Assembly (NCBI GenBank): GCA_003255025.1
Contig: QANY01008042.1
Span: 3,150,077-3,214,076, forward strand
DNA: 64,000 nt
Direction of reading: 5' to 3'
Source of the DNA: Datisca glomerata
Lineage: Eukaryota > Streptophyta > Magnoliopsida > Cucurbitales > Datiscaceae
In this document: positions 24,891 through 38,400 of the stretch, piece by piece
Layout: each line of letters begins with the position of its first letter
Numbering within the stretch: position 1 is the stretch's first letter
Translations under genes and position numbers: made by a program
Notes under the pieces: generated by a model
The model's input: only the letters and a program-made list of their open reading frames with translations
Databases searched by the model: none
Told to the model about the DNA's origin: nothing

Positions 24891-25563
24891 ATTAGATTTC
24901 TTGGGTGAGAAGGGATGTTTCCACCCGTTCAGCTTTAGCTCAGGCTTCTACTAATGTTGTTTCAACATGTGTTCGCTCACATCTTTTTGCTTTCGTACGT
25001 CGTTTAAGTTTTTTTTTGACAGTTTTTACCTTTACCTTTTGAGTTTGTCATTTGGTGTCCGCTAGGGTGATATTTAAAGATTTTTATTTCATCTTCTTCC
25101 CGCACGCGCTCTTATTCTCTGTAAGTTTCTTTCCTTCCTTGTTCTCGAGTTTCCTTCCATGGCTTCTTCCTTCTCCCCCACAGTTCCTACGATTAAGAGT
25201 AGAGAAGAGTTCAACTTCTCCGTACCGAACAAGTTAGTTGTTCGTACTTTGATGGTGATTTAGTTAGCGCATCCGCGTATCCTGGAGTTCTGAATTCTAG
25301 AACAATGTATATTGCTCTAGGTTTTCGTTTTCCTATGTCCCCCCTTTTTCAACAATTCTTTCATTATCATGACATCTCTCCAGCCCAGTTTACCCCAAAC
25401 ACCTATATAATTTTGCTAGGTTTCGAGTCTCTGAACCGTTTATTCAGATTAGAGTTAGGTTTAAATGGATTTTGTTTATTGTACTCCTTTAAGGAGAAGA
25501 ATGACCACTATTATGGTGATCCACGTAGCGGTTTAACTAGTGGTCTGTTAATTCTACACCTAC

Positions 25564-25916
25564 CACTACAAGAAACAGAGGCTTTAGCGACCAAACTTTT
25601 GGTCGCTAAAGCCCCAAAATCTCGTCGCTAAAAGTCTAACTTGATGAACGTACGTTCATCGTGAACGTCATCATTTTCGCTTCATCAGCTCGATGAAACA
25701 TGAACTTCGTCGCGTTAGACCTTTCATGATGAAGGATCTTTGGTCGCAAAAGGTTTTTGCGACGAAAAAAATATTTCATCGCAAAAGGTTTTGCGACGAA
25801 AAGAATAGTTGGTCGCAAAAGAATTTTGCCACCAAAATTATTTTCGTCACCTAAAGTCTTTGGCGACCAACTTTTACTTGGTCGTGAAATGTTTTTGACG
25901 ACCAAATTTTATTTTT
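25564..25916. repeat. CACTA left subterminal repeat array
   Basis: Over about 350 bases, motifs such as TTGGTCGC, GCGACCAA, TTTTGCGACGAAAA and GGTCGCAAAAG recur in both directions. A related, smaller array (GACCAACC, TTTTAGCCAC and TTTGGTCGCTAAAA) lies at the right end, about 29005-29299. Confidence 0.8.
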
Positions 25917-26204
25917 CTAGAGTGTAAATTAAAAATACTGAATTTTAAATTTTCATATGCACATGTGATAGTAATAATCATTAGAAAATTTATCAAATCC
26001 AATATTTTTATAAAAAATACATATATTAATCGTTAATATATGTAATGTAACAAAGTAGTAATAATTCATTACAAAATCTCTAAAACATAATTCGCTACAA
26101 AATGTGGTTCACAAATATATCCAACAAAAATAAATCATAAAGAGCGTATTTAAAGCTTGATTGTTTCAGCTACAAAGCTTAACACATATTCTAAACCTCA
26201 CGCT

Positions 26205-27245
26205 TCTGCTGTTGAGTCATCGTCAGGTGGTGAAAAACTATTTTGACAAGTCCAAGCGAGTAAGCTTGTAGTTGGTCCTCCACCGACTTCATATCAGAAT
26301 GTATTCAAAATAAACAAATCAGAATGTATTCAAAATAAACAAAGTAACCTACCATGTTTTATAAACAAAGTAACTAGACATAAATTAAAAGTTGTTTGAA
26401 ACAATAACCAAACTTTTAAACAATTGAAATAACCCATGTGAAAAGATAATTCTTCCAAGAGAAATTACCCATGTCTAATTAAAGCTTTCTAAGACAATTC
26501 TACACTAATTTGGATGAATTAACTTGACCCATAAACAATAGACTGAATTATAATGATACATACATGATACATCACACTTACCTCAAATCCACGGATCTTG
26601 CTAAAAATGCCCAGCAAAGTGTACCCATTCATTAAATTACTTAAATTACATGCGCAAACATATGCTGTTCATGTTTCTGGTGAGTAAGCTCCATCCATAC
26701 AGAAAAATGATCATTTCTACAGATAAAGTCAAAGATAACTACTGAAGATTCAAGCAAAGTCATTCTCACATACATCATTTGTCACCTTACAGTGAGGGCT
26801 CTCCGCATCACCACGAAATATTCAGCTCAAATCCATATCAAATGAGTCTAACAAACAGTTGAAGAATTCACAACTCTTAACAGATTGCTAAAGAGAAAAG
26901 GAAATAATAGATAATTGAACAACCATTCATTAAATTACTTAAGCAAACATCAAGAAATTACCTTAACACCAAGATTCCTGAGCCAAAATTGGCAGTCAGT
27001 AGCTCCTCCAACTTTGATTTATAATACAGGATAAGGCATAGACTTAAATCTAAAACAGAAACAAAACATCAACCAAATAGGCAACTTCAAGAATTGTAAT
27101 GTTCCACTAAGTAAAATTAGAAAAGTTCACCAGAAAGGCATACCATACTCTCTGGACAATGTAAGATACCTTCTCCTTTTTGTAATTCTTTTAAGTAGAA
27201 TGGAAATGGAACATTGGCCAATGCTTCATCTGAAAATAGAGCATC
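26205..27245 (-). pseudogene. Exon-like segments inside the CACTA element (possible captured gene)
   Basis: On the minus strand, open segments are bounded by plausible splice sites. About 27245-27142 reads ..PFPFYLKELQKGEGILHC.. up to a GTATGC donor. About 27049-26955 follows a TTTTAG acceptor and ends at an AAG|GTAATTT donor. About 26640-26581 ends at GAG|GTAAGTGTG. The last, about 26290-26205, reads ..AWTCQNSFSPPDDDSTAEA then stop, like a C-terminus. I do not recognise the protein. Gene-fragment capture is common in plant CACTA elements, so host-derived exons are a fair inference, but the evidence is weak. Confidence 0.35.
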
Positions 27246-27738
27246 CAACATTTAGTTTGATAACCAAGAGCAAAATTCTTTTGACTTTAATGAGATGATT
27301 GAGGTAGCAGTAAATTATAAATTAACTAGGAAACCAACTACGAACCCGGGAGGATAAAAGAATTCTACGTGCGGCAAATAATATGATCTAACTAAATTTA
27401 AAAGTATTAAGTTTGTGTCTAAGTTCTTGATTGAAGTAAATGCAGAAATCAGAATGGCAAACCAACAGCAAGAATGAAACTCTTATGAAACTGACTTTTT
27501 AAAAGAAGGTACACCGTTTTCCCCAAGAGCCGTACTAAAAGATTTCATTTATAAGAAGTAACACATCAAATTCTAAAAGGCGCTTTTGGAAAGCTCCTTC
27601 TCAATAATTGAGACAAAAAACAGCTGCTAAACAGATCTCATTAGTGCAGCAAGCTAATGTCCAAATTCCAAGCTTTAAAAAACATCACACAAGAGAGACT
27701 AATGGGGACGAAAATAACCCAACGTTGAACTTACATGA

Positions 27739-28355
27739 TTTGTTTGACAGTCAGTATAGTACTGGATAATACTGTATTAAATCTGTCGGATTGTACTGTA
27801 CTAGATTAAATAATAATGTCTAGTATTTGATGCTGTATTAGTTAAAAAACTGTAACACTTATACAATATTTGTCACGTTATAGTACTAGATTGTAAAACT
27901 GTTGTCATGATTTGATCCGCAAAAACCTATTTTAAATTCATTAACACATTATTTTACATTTTCAACTATAAAATAAATTATCTAATTCATGCTATCACCG
28001 TAAATTCCCTATTTTTTTGACTAAAAATACAAATTCAATTATTTCCGTAAACTTTAAGATAGTGATAATTTATAGTTATAAACATTGAAGTTAGAAAAAA
28101 ATTCAGTGAATTTTTAATACACAAAATAAGTCATTTAATATATATAAATAATTACTGAACCACTCATATGATTGAGAGACTCTAAAAATTCAGAGAAAAG
28201 GAAGAAAAAGATAGTAAATAACTTTGAAAATTGGTAAAATTAAGTTATAGTACTGTATTAACTAGTACAAGCTCTATGTTCTTGCCAAACGTCGAACAAT
28301 ACTAAAATAGTAATATTTTACTTTTAGTACTGTACAGTACGAACTACCAAACAAG
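27739..28355. mobile_element. Possible MITE nested in the CACTA element
   Basis: The left end TTTGTTTGACAGT and the right end ACTACCAAACAAG are imperfect inverted repeats. The inverted similarity continues inward through copies of AGTACTG, ACTGTATTA and GTACTGTAC. About 0.6 kb, AT-rich, non-coding. No clear target duplication is visible, so the superfamily is not assigned. Confidence 0.4.
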
Positions 28356-30798
28356 CTCATAGTCCACAGAGCTAATTAACATGATAAGAAATCAACCAAG
28401 CTCCCCCCAATTCGCCATAAAAAATGAAAAACTTGGAGATTAATCACAAGCCCAACCAAACAACAAACCCCCAAAGAGAAAATAAACAACATATACTGAA
28501 GATGTAGATTGGAAGCACTCAAATCACGAATTGATATCGGAAAACTAGATTATCAAATCTAATTGGTGGTAACTTTTAAAATCAATCTCACACAATAAAC
28601 TTTAGTTTTTAGTAAAGAAATTTAAGCTCTTCGATTTCAAACACGCATTGCAATATCATATTTAATTGTTTGTAGCCTCCCGAATCCTTGGTTGATCCAC
28701 ATGTTTCTGTAACAATAAATCACAACATAAATAACAAAAAATTAGTTGTAACGCTAACGAGGTCGAGGGAGACGATTGATGAGGTTGAGGGAGATGACTG
28801 ACGAGGATGAGCGAGATGACTGACGAGGTTGAGGGATATGACTGACGAGCAAGACAAGGAAGACTGTAATCTACAATTTAGATGAGGTTGAGGGAGAAGA
28901 GAAATGAGGCTTAGCTCTGTCGCGGGTGTGGGGAGGGGAAATTAGTTCTGCGTGTAGTAAGGATAGTAGTTTTAGGTTTCCATCTATTGTGAGGAAAACA
29001 ACAGTTGGTCAACAAAAGTCCTACTTTTTCCGATCAACATATAATATGGTCCCGAAAATCCCACTTTGAATGACAAACAGATAATTTTCGTTGCAAAAAT
29101 TATTACTTTTATCGAAGAAATTCAAATTTCGTCGGCAGAAGCCTGAGAAAAATTCCGCCTTCCCTCTCTTCCGTTCCCAGGTAAAATATATGGGTCTTTT
29201 GTGACCAACCAAAGTTTTGGTCTCCAAAGGAAGCTTTTAGCCACGGAAATAATTTTGTGGCTAAAAGTTTGGTCGCTAAAACTGATTTTTCTTGTAGTGT
29301 ACCCAAGGGTGACAAGTGGTGGAATGGTGAGACATTCCAAGTTTCTAGTGATTAGAGAGGTGTCAGCCACTCCTACATCTCTACTGAATGGAGGGCATAT
29401 AGTGAATGATTGTGCCCCTCTCCATTTTTATTGTATATTATTTTTTCTCTCACTTGACTGGCTGTTTTTTTCTTTTTGGAGACAAGCGTAAGAACATTCA
29501 TCCTTATGAGACTCCTGATGATCATGCCAAGATCAGAGCTGCTTATAGCATTGGTACTCATGACTGGCAATGGCTGCTAGACCCTGAGCGCCTGCTTCCT
29601 TTTATTGCCCAGCTTCCCCCTAGACCATTGGCTTTGCCCACTGCTGCTCCAAGACCTTAGGTCCCTCGGGTTGCCATCCAAAGACAACTTTCATTACCTT
29701 CTTCTTCCAGTTCTTCTGCCTCCACTTCCTCTTTATTCTGGAAGCTTTCAAAATTAGGCCAATTCAGCTTTTTTTGAACCACTCTTCTTCGCACAACGTG
29801 CCCCCACGGCGGGCCATTGAGCTGTTGCCTGTGGTTTCTTCCTGTGGGGTCTCTCCTACTCGCCCTACTCTTCAGGCTTCTTCTCCTCTCTCTACTTTGG
29901 TTACTTCTCTCCCTCTTCGGCTTGATTCTATCAGGCTGATGCGATTTGTTCTAATCAGGTCTTCTTCTCTTGATTTTAGGTTGGGCTCCTCTAAGCCTAT
30001 TAACAATCTCCTTTGGACTCTTTTTCCTCCAGGCAACGGTCTGTGGATACCTTTTGAAGTAAATCTGATGGGTGACCTTGAGTCTTCTCATTAGATTATG
30101 AGCCATCTTCAATGCTTAACTAACTCTAATCAGTTTGCTGAGTCAGTTGAAGCTCTTCAGAAAGGCATCAATCATTGCCTTCTTCAGGTAAATCATATTT
30201 ATTTTGTGCACCTTTATTTTGTACTTATTATTTTTTTCCTAATATAACTTTTCCTTTTTCATACCGCTTTGTATCATAATCCTCTTACTGCCAGGCTTAA
30301 CTGCATTGGTGGTGAAATGGTTAGGCACGAGTAAGAAGTGTCTAACCTCAAGCGTCAACTGGACGTGAAGGACGTTGAAATTGGCAAGCTAAAGTGCGAG
30401 TTTGAATCCATAAGGCTTTTGATTGAAGAGCTACGGGCTGAAGTTGATAGGCGCATTCAAGAGACCACTTGTGAACTCACCAAGCGGCTTGAGGCGTCTA
30501 CCGCTGAAGCTTTGCAGAAAAAAATGGAAGAGGCTTATGAACAATACAATGCTCAATTCAGACTGTTGGATAAAAAGCCTACACCACTGGTTATCTCGAT
30601 GGTGTCTCTAGGGCACCTCCACACTATGAATTGACTGAAGAAGTTCCTCCTCCCAATGATCAAGATGTTGAAGATGATACTATCGTTGCCCCAAAATCTG
30701 TTGTCAATCTTATCACCAAGGAAGTTGTTACCGAGGTGACACGTAGGCGATATGACACTTCAGCTAATCATATCCAGCTCGACTAGTTTTTTCTCTTA

Positions 30799-31623
30799 TG
30801 TGGGTATTAATGACATAGAGAGTTTAGGAACAAGAGATTGTGAGGGGTAAATTCCCTGTGTTATCTATGTTTGAGTTATATTGAATGTTTGAGTTTTACT
30901 CAATACACTGGCCTTATATGGACTTCCTAATTTACATGTATTAATTAGAGTAATAATAAAAATAAAAAGGGGGACATGTTCCTACCAAGTATGGTCTTCC
31001 TTCCCTTCCTTGTCATTTCCATCTATCTCACTCAACCACCAATCAGTCATAGTAACTTAGTGATTTCTTCTGGTTCGAGCCAGTCAGTCGTAGCTACTTG
31101 GTGTCCTACCATCATGTCACGTGCAAGTCATTCAACTACCTAATCAATCATGCCACATGATTGTCATTTCAGATCCTTTCGTTTGTTCCCGTTCTTCTTC
31201 TGATCCTCCTCTTCTCGCTCTTGCACAGTTTAGCGAGTGCTTTACCCATTCAGGGCAGTTCTCTGAGTTTCGACATCTTTTTTCAGAGGAGTGGGTCCCC
31301 TAAGCCTTTTCTCATTCTTGAAGGCATGGCTCCCCCGTCTGTCGATCCCCGTTAACTAGTCACTTTCTTTTGTTCTAATACTCTTTTCTATTCTGATACT
31401 CTTTCCCGTTCTGATACTCTTCCCGTTCTGATACTCTTTACTGTTTTGAAGTGATGATCCCCCTTCTTGAGGTGATGGTCTCGTTCTTGAGGTGTTGATC
31501 ACCTGTTTATGGGTGCCTGGTGACTTCATTCTTGTAACACATTTCCACTTTTTTATCGCTTTCCACGATCCATTAGGTAGGTCCCCCTTGTCAACATGGT
31601 AGTGGGTATTTTTTACCTGTTCA
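30799..31623 (-). repeat. gypsy-2 3' LTR (left copy)
   Basis: It begins TGTGGGTAT and shares long blocks with 40021-40714, including GGAACAAGAGATT, GGGTAAAT.CCCTGTGTTATC and GTTGATCACCTGTTTATGGG. It holds about 130 extra bases near 31130-31260. A short internal repeat of TTCTGATACTCTTTCCCG-like units (about 31370-31440) is present in both copies. Confidence 0.8.
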
Positions 31624-32292
31624 TTTCCCACATATTGCTCTTCGGCGATGCTCATCGAAGTGAAATAAATGTTTTTAACACGCGTCCAATTTTAGGAAGT
31701 GGTTGTCTTTGGTTCATCTTTACCAATCTAGAATCTTCTATTATCTTGCAAAATATTAATTGTTGCGTAAGAAAAGTTATTTATTTTTAAATAATAAAAT
31801 GGCATACGATCATTGCCTCTTTTGTAGGGTTGCTGACACGCTCAACGAAAATTTCATTTTGTCTTTGTGCCGTCTTATCTTGTCGTGACACGTATACGTG
31901 TAGGATTATTTTTTCATTCCCCATGCGTCGTTTCATTCACCATTCTTGTGTAGTGCATATTTTTGGTCCGTTAACTTTCTTCTTTCCAGATATTGCGTTG
32001 CCATTGGCTTACCCGTTTAGGTAGACCGACAATAGTCATTTCATTACATCTCTTCCCATGCATCCGTCGTTTGCCCTTCCCCATTTTCAGATCTAGTACC
32101 TTTTCATTTTAAATTTATTAAATGTTTTGAACTTGATTTTGGCCTTCCATAGCTTATATCACATAGTGGTTTCCCTCATTTTTTCTTTTCATACTCATTT
32201 CTACCTTCTGTAAGTCTCCCTTCTTCCCTTGTTCATCTCTGTTGTTTCCTTTCTTCTCGCTTTTCTGTTTTACATTTCTTTCCCTGGTAGCA
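31624..32292. other. gypsy-2 region between 3' LTR and antisense ORF
   Basis: About 0.67 kb, pyrimidine-rich on the plus strand toward its right end (32170-32290), with no coding signal. It probably serves as leader for the antisense ORF, comparable to 24890-25158 in gypsy-1. Confidence 0.5.
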
Positions 32293-34351
32293 ATGGAGGA
32301 GCATCCATTTAAGGTCATTGTTCCCCTAGTCTGAAATAGGAAGTAATTTAACCATTTTCTTACCCTTCATCGGGATGCCTTCCCGCCAGACGTAATCTAT
32401 GGTTTTGTGGAAGGAGTCCCTAAATCCTTCCCGTGTAATCCCCCATATATACATAGCCTTAGGTTTAAAACTTCCTTTTCTCTCCTCTTTTTCAAGAATT
32501 TTTGGTACCTTCAAACTTGCCCCTTCCTAATATACCCTTTACATGGTTCTTTTAGGGATTGAAGCCCTCAATAGGAGGCCTAATTTAAATATAGATGTAG
32601 ATGAAATTCACATCGTGTATATAGTGAAAAGGCGTGGACTGTCTTATTACTGAGCTCTCGTGTAAGGGAGAAGGGGGGGGGGGGTAGTCACTAACCTCTC
32701 TACTGGGGATAAAGGCTAGTAGGAAAATGGTACTCTTCTCATAGGTGAAAACAGGGGTGGCGACGGCCGTTGGGTCGTTCCCCAGATCTAGAAAGAGTTT
32801 AGTAAATGGCCGAAGCTCCCCTTTCTTTTTATTTTTCCGCTTTTGCTTAACTTTGTCATTGTTACATTTGTCTTTTTTTAATTCTAACCTATTTTTGTTT
32901 TGTGCGAACAAAACTCTGAACAAGAGGTATTTCACTCTGAAATAAGTAGCCGCGCGTGCGACTCCGTGCTGCCTACGGTTTCCCAAAACGGGACGAGAGA
33001 GATCTCCTTGACCCAAGGAGAGAGATCGAAGTCGCGATCACACCCGTTCCAGTTACTGAGTCTATTGGCTTCTCATCTTCTACAATAAAAGTCCCTCAGG
33101 ACATTCCCGTTGCAATCCATGTTCCCTTTTTTCATCAAATAGTCTGGTCAAGTTCTTCTGAATCTTCAGAGTCAAAGCAGGAAAAAGAAGGGTTTGCTCA
33201 AGAAGAAAGAGAACGTGATGCTCAACAGGAAGCTGCGCAGAAGTAGGCAGAAGAACAAGATACGATTTTCTATTTTCCGTATAACGAGCTCGATATGTCG
33301 AAGCGTCTTAAGAGTAACTTGTGGGGGATACCTGTCGAGTGCAAATGCAAAAAGATAGGGAACGCCAGCCCGTCAGGTGCCACTCCAAGGGATGTTACTC
33401 CCCATGTTCCTGATCTACCTGCTCCCATTGTTGATTTCCTTACCCTCGTTGATGAGGTTTCCCCTGTTCTGGAGAGGACTGATGCGCCTAATCCCTCGCC
33501 TTCTAAGAAGTTAGTCTCCCATTCCTCTGGTTCCCCGCATCTGTCTGAGGAGATGGGTGTCTGGAGGTAGCGGCAATACCCCGCAACTCCACTAGTTCCC
33601 GTTGATGTCAACTTCCTAAAGGACCCTCGTTCTTCACACATGGTCGCGAAGAGGATCATGTCTGATGCGGATGCCTCTGTAATCTGTTAGATATCCATCC
33701 ATGATAAGGTTATCATCCTGAGTCATTCTCTAATGCATGTACTTTCATTTTTGCCTTTTTACACCCTTATTTTTTTCTTTTGTAAATTTCTTTCCATTTT
33801 TTACTAACACTTTTTGAAGAGGCCATGACTTACAATAACGAGATACATGAGGATATTCATGCTGCTGAGGAAGAGATAGCGAGTTGTAGGAGAAAGGTGA
33901 TGGAGACCGCCAAGGCTTATGACATCGTTACCTCAGAACAGAATGATCTTAAGAAGGTGGAGGCTGATCTTCAACAGGTTGTTGCCCGTTTGACTTCCGA
34001 GCTTGATACGACTATGGCTAAACAGTCGAAGCTTGAGTAGTGTTTGGAAAGGTAGAAAGGATCACCGGGATACGTGGGGATATCCTATCCATTGTTGAGG
34101 CAAAGTTAGCTAAGGTCGAGGACTCTTTAGCTAAGTCTCATAAACGGGAGGCCAGTCTTACGGTCGAGTACCAGGCCATGGCCGATGAGTATGAGCAGAT
34201 GGCTTATACGGTGGGTTACCGTGATGCCTAAACTGATAAACCTCCCTGTATGTCGCTGGTCCCACTTCTTGATGATCCCGCTGATCCTGTGGCTGAGCTT
34301 CCCGCTTCCACCACTGAAGCGGCTGCTGATGTTACTCCTGAGGACTCGTAG
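32293..34351 (+). pseudogene. gypsy-2 antisense ORF with Transposase_28-like domain
   Basis: It starts near ATG 32293. Across several frameshifts and stops the same domain as in gypsy-1 can be read: FPPDVIYGFVEGVPKSFP, then FTWFFLGIEALNRRPNL (about 32370-32600). A linker with Pro/Ser-rich sequence (33295-33570) follows, then a long coiled-coil C-terminus (33825-34231, rich in Glu, Lys and Ala) ending in an acidic Pro/Ala tail at about 34351. It is antisense to gag-pol. It is the paralogue of 25159-30786 but clearly diverged, so the two elements are not recent copies of one another. Confidence 0.6.
32673..32684 (+). repeat. Homopolymer of 12 G
   Basis: An unusually long poly-G run for AT-rich DNA, inside the decayed antisense ORF. 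It is prone to slippage and sequencing error. Confidence 0.8.
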
Positions 34352-34827
34352 ACTTAGCATTTTTTCCTTTTCCCTTTTCTCATACTTTTCTTCTTCTTGT
34401 AATTTTTTTAAATATCTTGTAATTTTTCACTTTACAATGAAATGACTCCTTTCTTCAATATGCTTTGTCACTTCTTTTCATTCTTCACACTTAGTATAAG
34501 TTGATCAATCAATTTTGTCTAACCTTTTTGACTGCTTAGTGAATCTCCATAAGTAACAAAAGATACTTTTTCTTTTAATAGTTTCCATGTTTTAACTTTT
34601 CAGGCAGTTCAGTAAAATCATCAACTACTTAGTCCTTTAAACACTTGGAAGTTTTTTGAAGGATGCCTAGGCAAGAGTACGCTTACTCGTTTTAGCCGTT
34701 TCTTCTTTTCATCTGTTGAGGCTAGAATTTCCTTCCTATTTACTGCAAGCGGGCCTGTTGGAATCGCATGCTTCCATGGTTTTTCTTTATTCAATTATTT
34801 TTCCTTTTGAGCGTAGGGCTTAAGAGC

Positions 34828-35018
34828 TTTTCATGCCCCTAGTTTTTTTTAGAGTATGACTTATGAACTGCCCCTCCTAAGATTTTTTTATGCCCTTAGT
34901 TTCTTATGGGGTAGGACTTATGAACTGCCCCTCCCAAAGACTTTTTATGCCCTTAGTTTATCCTAGGAGTAGGACTTACGAACTACTTCTCCCAAGGATT
35001 TTTATACCCTTAGTTCCT
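34828..35018. repeat. 57-bp tandem repeat in gypsy-2 3' UTR, about 3.3 copies
   Basis: Units start near 34828, 34886, 34943 and 35000. Each has TTTTATGCCCTTAGTTT followed by GTAGGACTTATGAACTGCCC. It lies between the antisense ORF and the end of pol, in the same relative position as the 47-bp repeat of gypsy-1, though the sequences differ. Confidence 0.85.
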
Positions 35019-35485
35019 CTTCAGTAGTGATTCAGCTGAGGAGAGAAGATTGACGTCACTGTTTTTTCATGAAAAACCCTTGTAGAAAAAAACCCACGGG
35101 AAAAATGTCACATTATAATAGATTTCTTACATTCTTTACCCCAAATATTTTTTCAGAGGAATCGCGTTCCACGATTTCTACAATTCTGTTCCCTATTTCG
35201 TTTCCAAGATATGGACAGAAGTTTGAGATCTCCGTGGAGCTTTCAGGTTATCACAGCTTCATAATAGCCTGATGGACTTAGATAATGGTCTCTTGATCTC
35301 TACTTGGACTAGTTTGGTTGATTCTATGATTTTCTATCTCTATCTCTACTTGGGTCTGCTGATTTTTGTATTTTATTTTGATTTTTTGAATTTTGTTGGA
35401 TTTTAGTTTGGCTAATTTTATTGATTGTGTTGGATGTTTTGGAGTAACCGCTTCCTTCTATTTTGCTAATGTTGTACAGTCCTTC
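35019..35485. other. gypsy-2 spacer between tandem repeat and integrase end
   Basis: Non-coding, T-rich stretch with weak repetition of TTTTGGTTGATT and TTGGATTTTAG-like phrases. No gene is seen. Confidence 0.4.
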
Positions 35486-38400
35486 CTAGGTTGGCCAGAG
35501 CTTTCCTTCCATTTGGAAGATCTTTCTGAGGACAATGACTATTGTTTGGTATTCCCATTTCCTCACCTTCTTCTGAAAATAAGATCTCATTTTCTGATTG
35601 TACCGAGCCATTCTGATCAGGGCCGCTTCCCTTCTTCTCTCTAGTTCATCAAGACTGTTTCTTAGAAGTTCTCTATTTTGTTGTTCATTTAGCTTTGATC
35701 TGATGGTAGGGCTTCTAATTTCTACAGGAAAGACTGCTTCTACTCTGTATGCTAATGCGATTAGGGTTTCTCCCAGTGTCTCTCTCGGGGTTGTTGTGTA
35801 TACCCATAAGATTGTGGGTAGCTCTTCTATCCACTTTTCTTTTATGGATTCCATCTATTTCTTCAGGTTGTCAGGTGTGACCTGGTTTGATCTTTCTGCT
35901 TGCCGGTTCCCACGTGGGTAGTAAGGCGTGGAGAAATGATTCGTGATCTTCATATCTTCCCAATATGTTTCATAATTTGTTGGATCTCATATTATTTTAT
36001 CGTGCTGAAGATATCCTTTACCCGTTGTAAATAATTCACCATCCATTCATCTTTTTCTATGCATTCTCTCGTGACTTGTTTCATAATCAACATGGAATCA
36101 CAATTTTTTTTAACATTAGTCACCTCATATTCCCGTAGTAGGGATATTCCCACGATCAGTGCTTCATACTTTGCTTCATTATTCGAATGAGATAGAGTGT
36201 TCCCATATTTCTCTAGAGGGATTTTATACTACTACCCCTGCTTCCGCTCCTCTATTGTTTGAAGAATTGTCAATAAAGAGTTTCCAAGTTCCATCTTCTC
36301 CTTTTTGGTGGGTTTTCCATTTGACTTCCCCTACAGTGAAGTCTACTACGAAATCTGCTAACGCCTGCCCTTTTATTGAGGTTCGGGGCTCGTAATCGAT
36401 GACATAGTGGCTTAGATCAATTGCCCATTTTTCTATTCTCCCTCTTGCCTTCGTCGAGTGTAGAAGGCTTTTAATAGGAGAATCGATTAAGACCTTGATG
36501 TTGTGGGCTTGAAAATAAGGTCTTTGTTTTCGTATCGCAGTTACAATGGCTAGTACTAGTTTCTACATTTGTTTATATCTTGGATCTGCCACTACAAGAT
36601 TTGTGCTCATGAAGTATACAAGTTTATGTTTCCTTTCCTCTTCTTTGATGAGTACTGCAGTGACTACCCCATGGAGATGACTATGTATAACAGAAGCTGC
36701 TCGTCGAGAGTAGATTTGGAGAGTGAGAGGAGAGCCGTTAGGTACTCTTAAACTTTGGCAAAGGCTTCTTCGCAGTCTTCATTCCAGTCGCTCGCGGAGT
36801 TTTTCTACAGCCTCTCAAAGAAAGGCTTGCATCTATCCGTTGATATAGAGATGAATCTGTTTAGGGCGGCCAATCTTCCCATTAACCCTTGGATTTCTTT
36901 GAGGTTCCGCGGGGAGCTCATTTCTGTGATTTCCTTTACCTGGTTCGAGTTTACTTTGATTCCCCTTTGCGTAATTAGGTATCCATGGAACTTTCCCGCT
37001 GCCACTCCAAAAGTGCACTTCTTCAGGTCCATCTTTATGGAATTTTGCCTTAGAATAGAGAACGCTTCTTTAAGGTCATAAATGTGATCTTCCCGCTTAT
37101 TACTTCTGACCAGCATGTCATCAACATCGACTTCCATATTCTTTCTTATCTGCTCGCAAAAGACCTTGTTCACCAGCCTTTGATAGGTTGTACCTGTATT
37201 CTTTAGACCAAAGGGCATGACTTTGTAGCAATAAACGTTGTCCTCAGTAATGAAAGTCATTTTTTCGTAATCGGGTTATAACATTTTCACCTGATTGTAA
37301 CTTGAGTGAGCATCCATGAAACTAAGAAGTTCGAGCCCTGAAGTGGCATCTACCATTTGATCTATCCTTAGTAGTGGGTATCATCTTTGGGGCATGCCTT
37401 GTTTAGGACTGTGAAGTCAACGCAGATCCTCTACTTCCCATTCTTCTTTCATACCTATACTACGTTAGCTAGCCATTTAGGGTAGTTTACTTCTTTGATG
37501 AAATCCGCCGTCAAGAGCTTCTCAACCTCATCTTTGATCGCTTGATTTCGTTCAGGAGTGAAGCTTATCTTCCTTTGGTTCACAAGTTTCATAGTGGGAT
37601 CCGTGTTCAATCTATGGAAGATGATCTCTTCCAGAATGCCGGGCATCTCTTGTGCCGTCACTACAAATATATGTCCGTTTTCCCTTAGAAATTCTACCAA
37701 CTTCTTTTTCTCATTTTCCCCGAGATGGGTGCCAACGTTGGCTATTTTGTGGGTCCCTTCTTGCAAACATATGGGCTCTCACCTCATTCCTAAAGTCGTC
37801 TTGCCCATTTTCTTGTGATTGCTATAGATCCACGGGTCCTTTTCCTTCGACATTTTTCTTTACAGATTCTAAGGCGATCACCGAATAGATGCGAGCCACG
37901 GCCTAGTCATTTTATTATTTTCACTCTCTTGAGTGACGGGTACTTCAATATTTGGTAGAATTTTTAGGGTACAACCTTCATATTTTGGAGCCAGGTACTC
38001 CCCAGGATTGCATTGTACGGGGAATCTGTTCCTAGTACCATGAATTCGATCATATAGTTAAATGGATCCGCGCTCATCAGGAGAGTTACAGTTCATTCCG
38101 AGTAGATGATGGCTTCGTTGAAATCGATCAACGACTGTGAAGTTCCTTGTAGCTTTTGACCTCTCATGGACATTTTCAACATGGTCGTTTAGTATACGAT
38201 GTTCACTACGCTCCCATAGTCCACCAAGACCGTTGTCAACAAGCGGTTGCCAACTTGTAATGAAATGATGAGGGCATATTTATGGTGTCCGTTATGTCCC
38301 AGATTGGAGTAGTTGAACACTATTGGCAAATCTCGTTGCCATTTGAGGACTTTTGCTAATGTCTTTCTAACATTGGCCGCTTGCACTATATCTTCATTTC

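Larger units (their letters stand above)
25564..29299. mobile_element. Non-autonomous CACTA (En/Spm) transposon
   Basis: It begins CACTACAAGAAA and ends TTTCTTGTAGTG, the signature CACTA termini, and is flanked by TAC on both sides (25561-25563 and 29300-29302), the 3-bp duplication this superfamily makes. Subterminal regions at both ends carry many copies, in both orientations, of a GGTCGCTAAA / TTGGTCGCAAAAG motif, the usual binding array for the element's transposase. No transposase is present in its 3.7 kb, so it would need help from another element. It lies inside the gypsy-1 antisense ORF and is younger than it. Confidence 0.93.
25159..30786 (+). pseudogene. gypsy-1 antisense ORF with Transposase_28-like domain, split by CACTA element
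   Basis: The frame starts at ATG 25159 (MASSFSPTVP) and shows a Transposase_28 ('putative gypsy-type transposon') domain pattern: MYIALGFRFPMSPLFQQFF, then a FTPNTYIILLGFESLNRLF stretch. It is cut at 25563 by the CACTA element and resumes, in frame with the same domain, after 29299 (PKGDKWWNGETFQ). A His/Pro-rich segment follows (to about 29660), then a possible intron (30187-30293, GT..AG). A long coiled coil (30338-30600) leads to the end at TAG 30786. Stops (for example TAG near 29353) disable it. It is transcribed opposite to gag-pol, the arrangement described for Tat-lineage extra ORFs; its function is unknown. Confidence 0.65.
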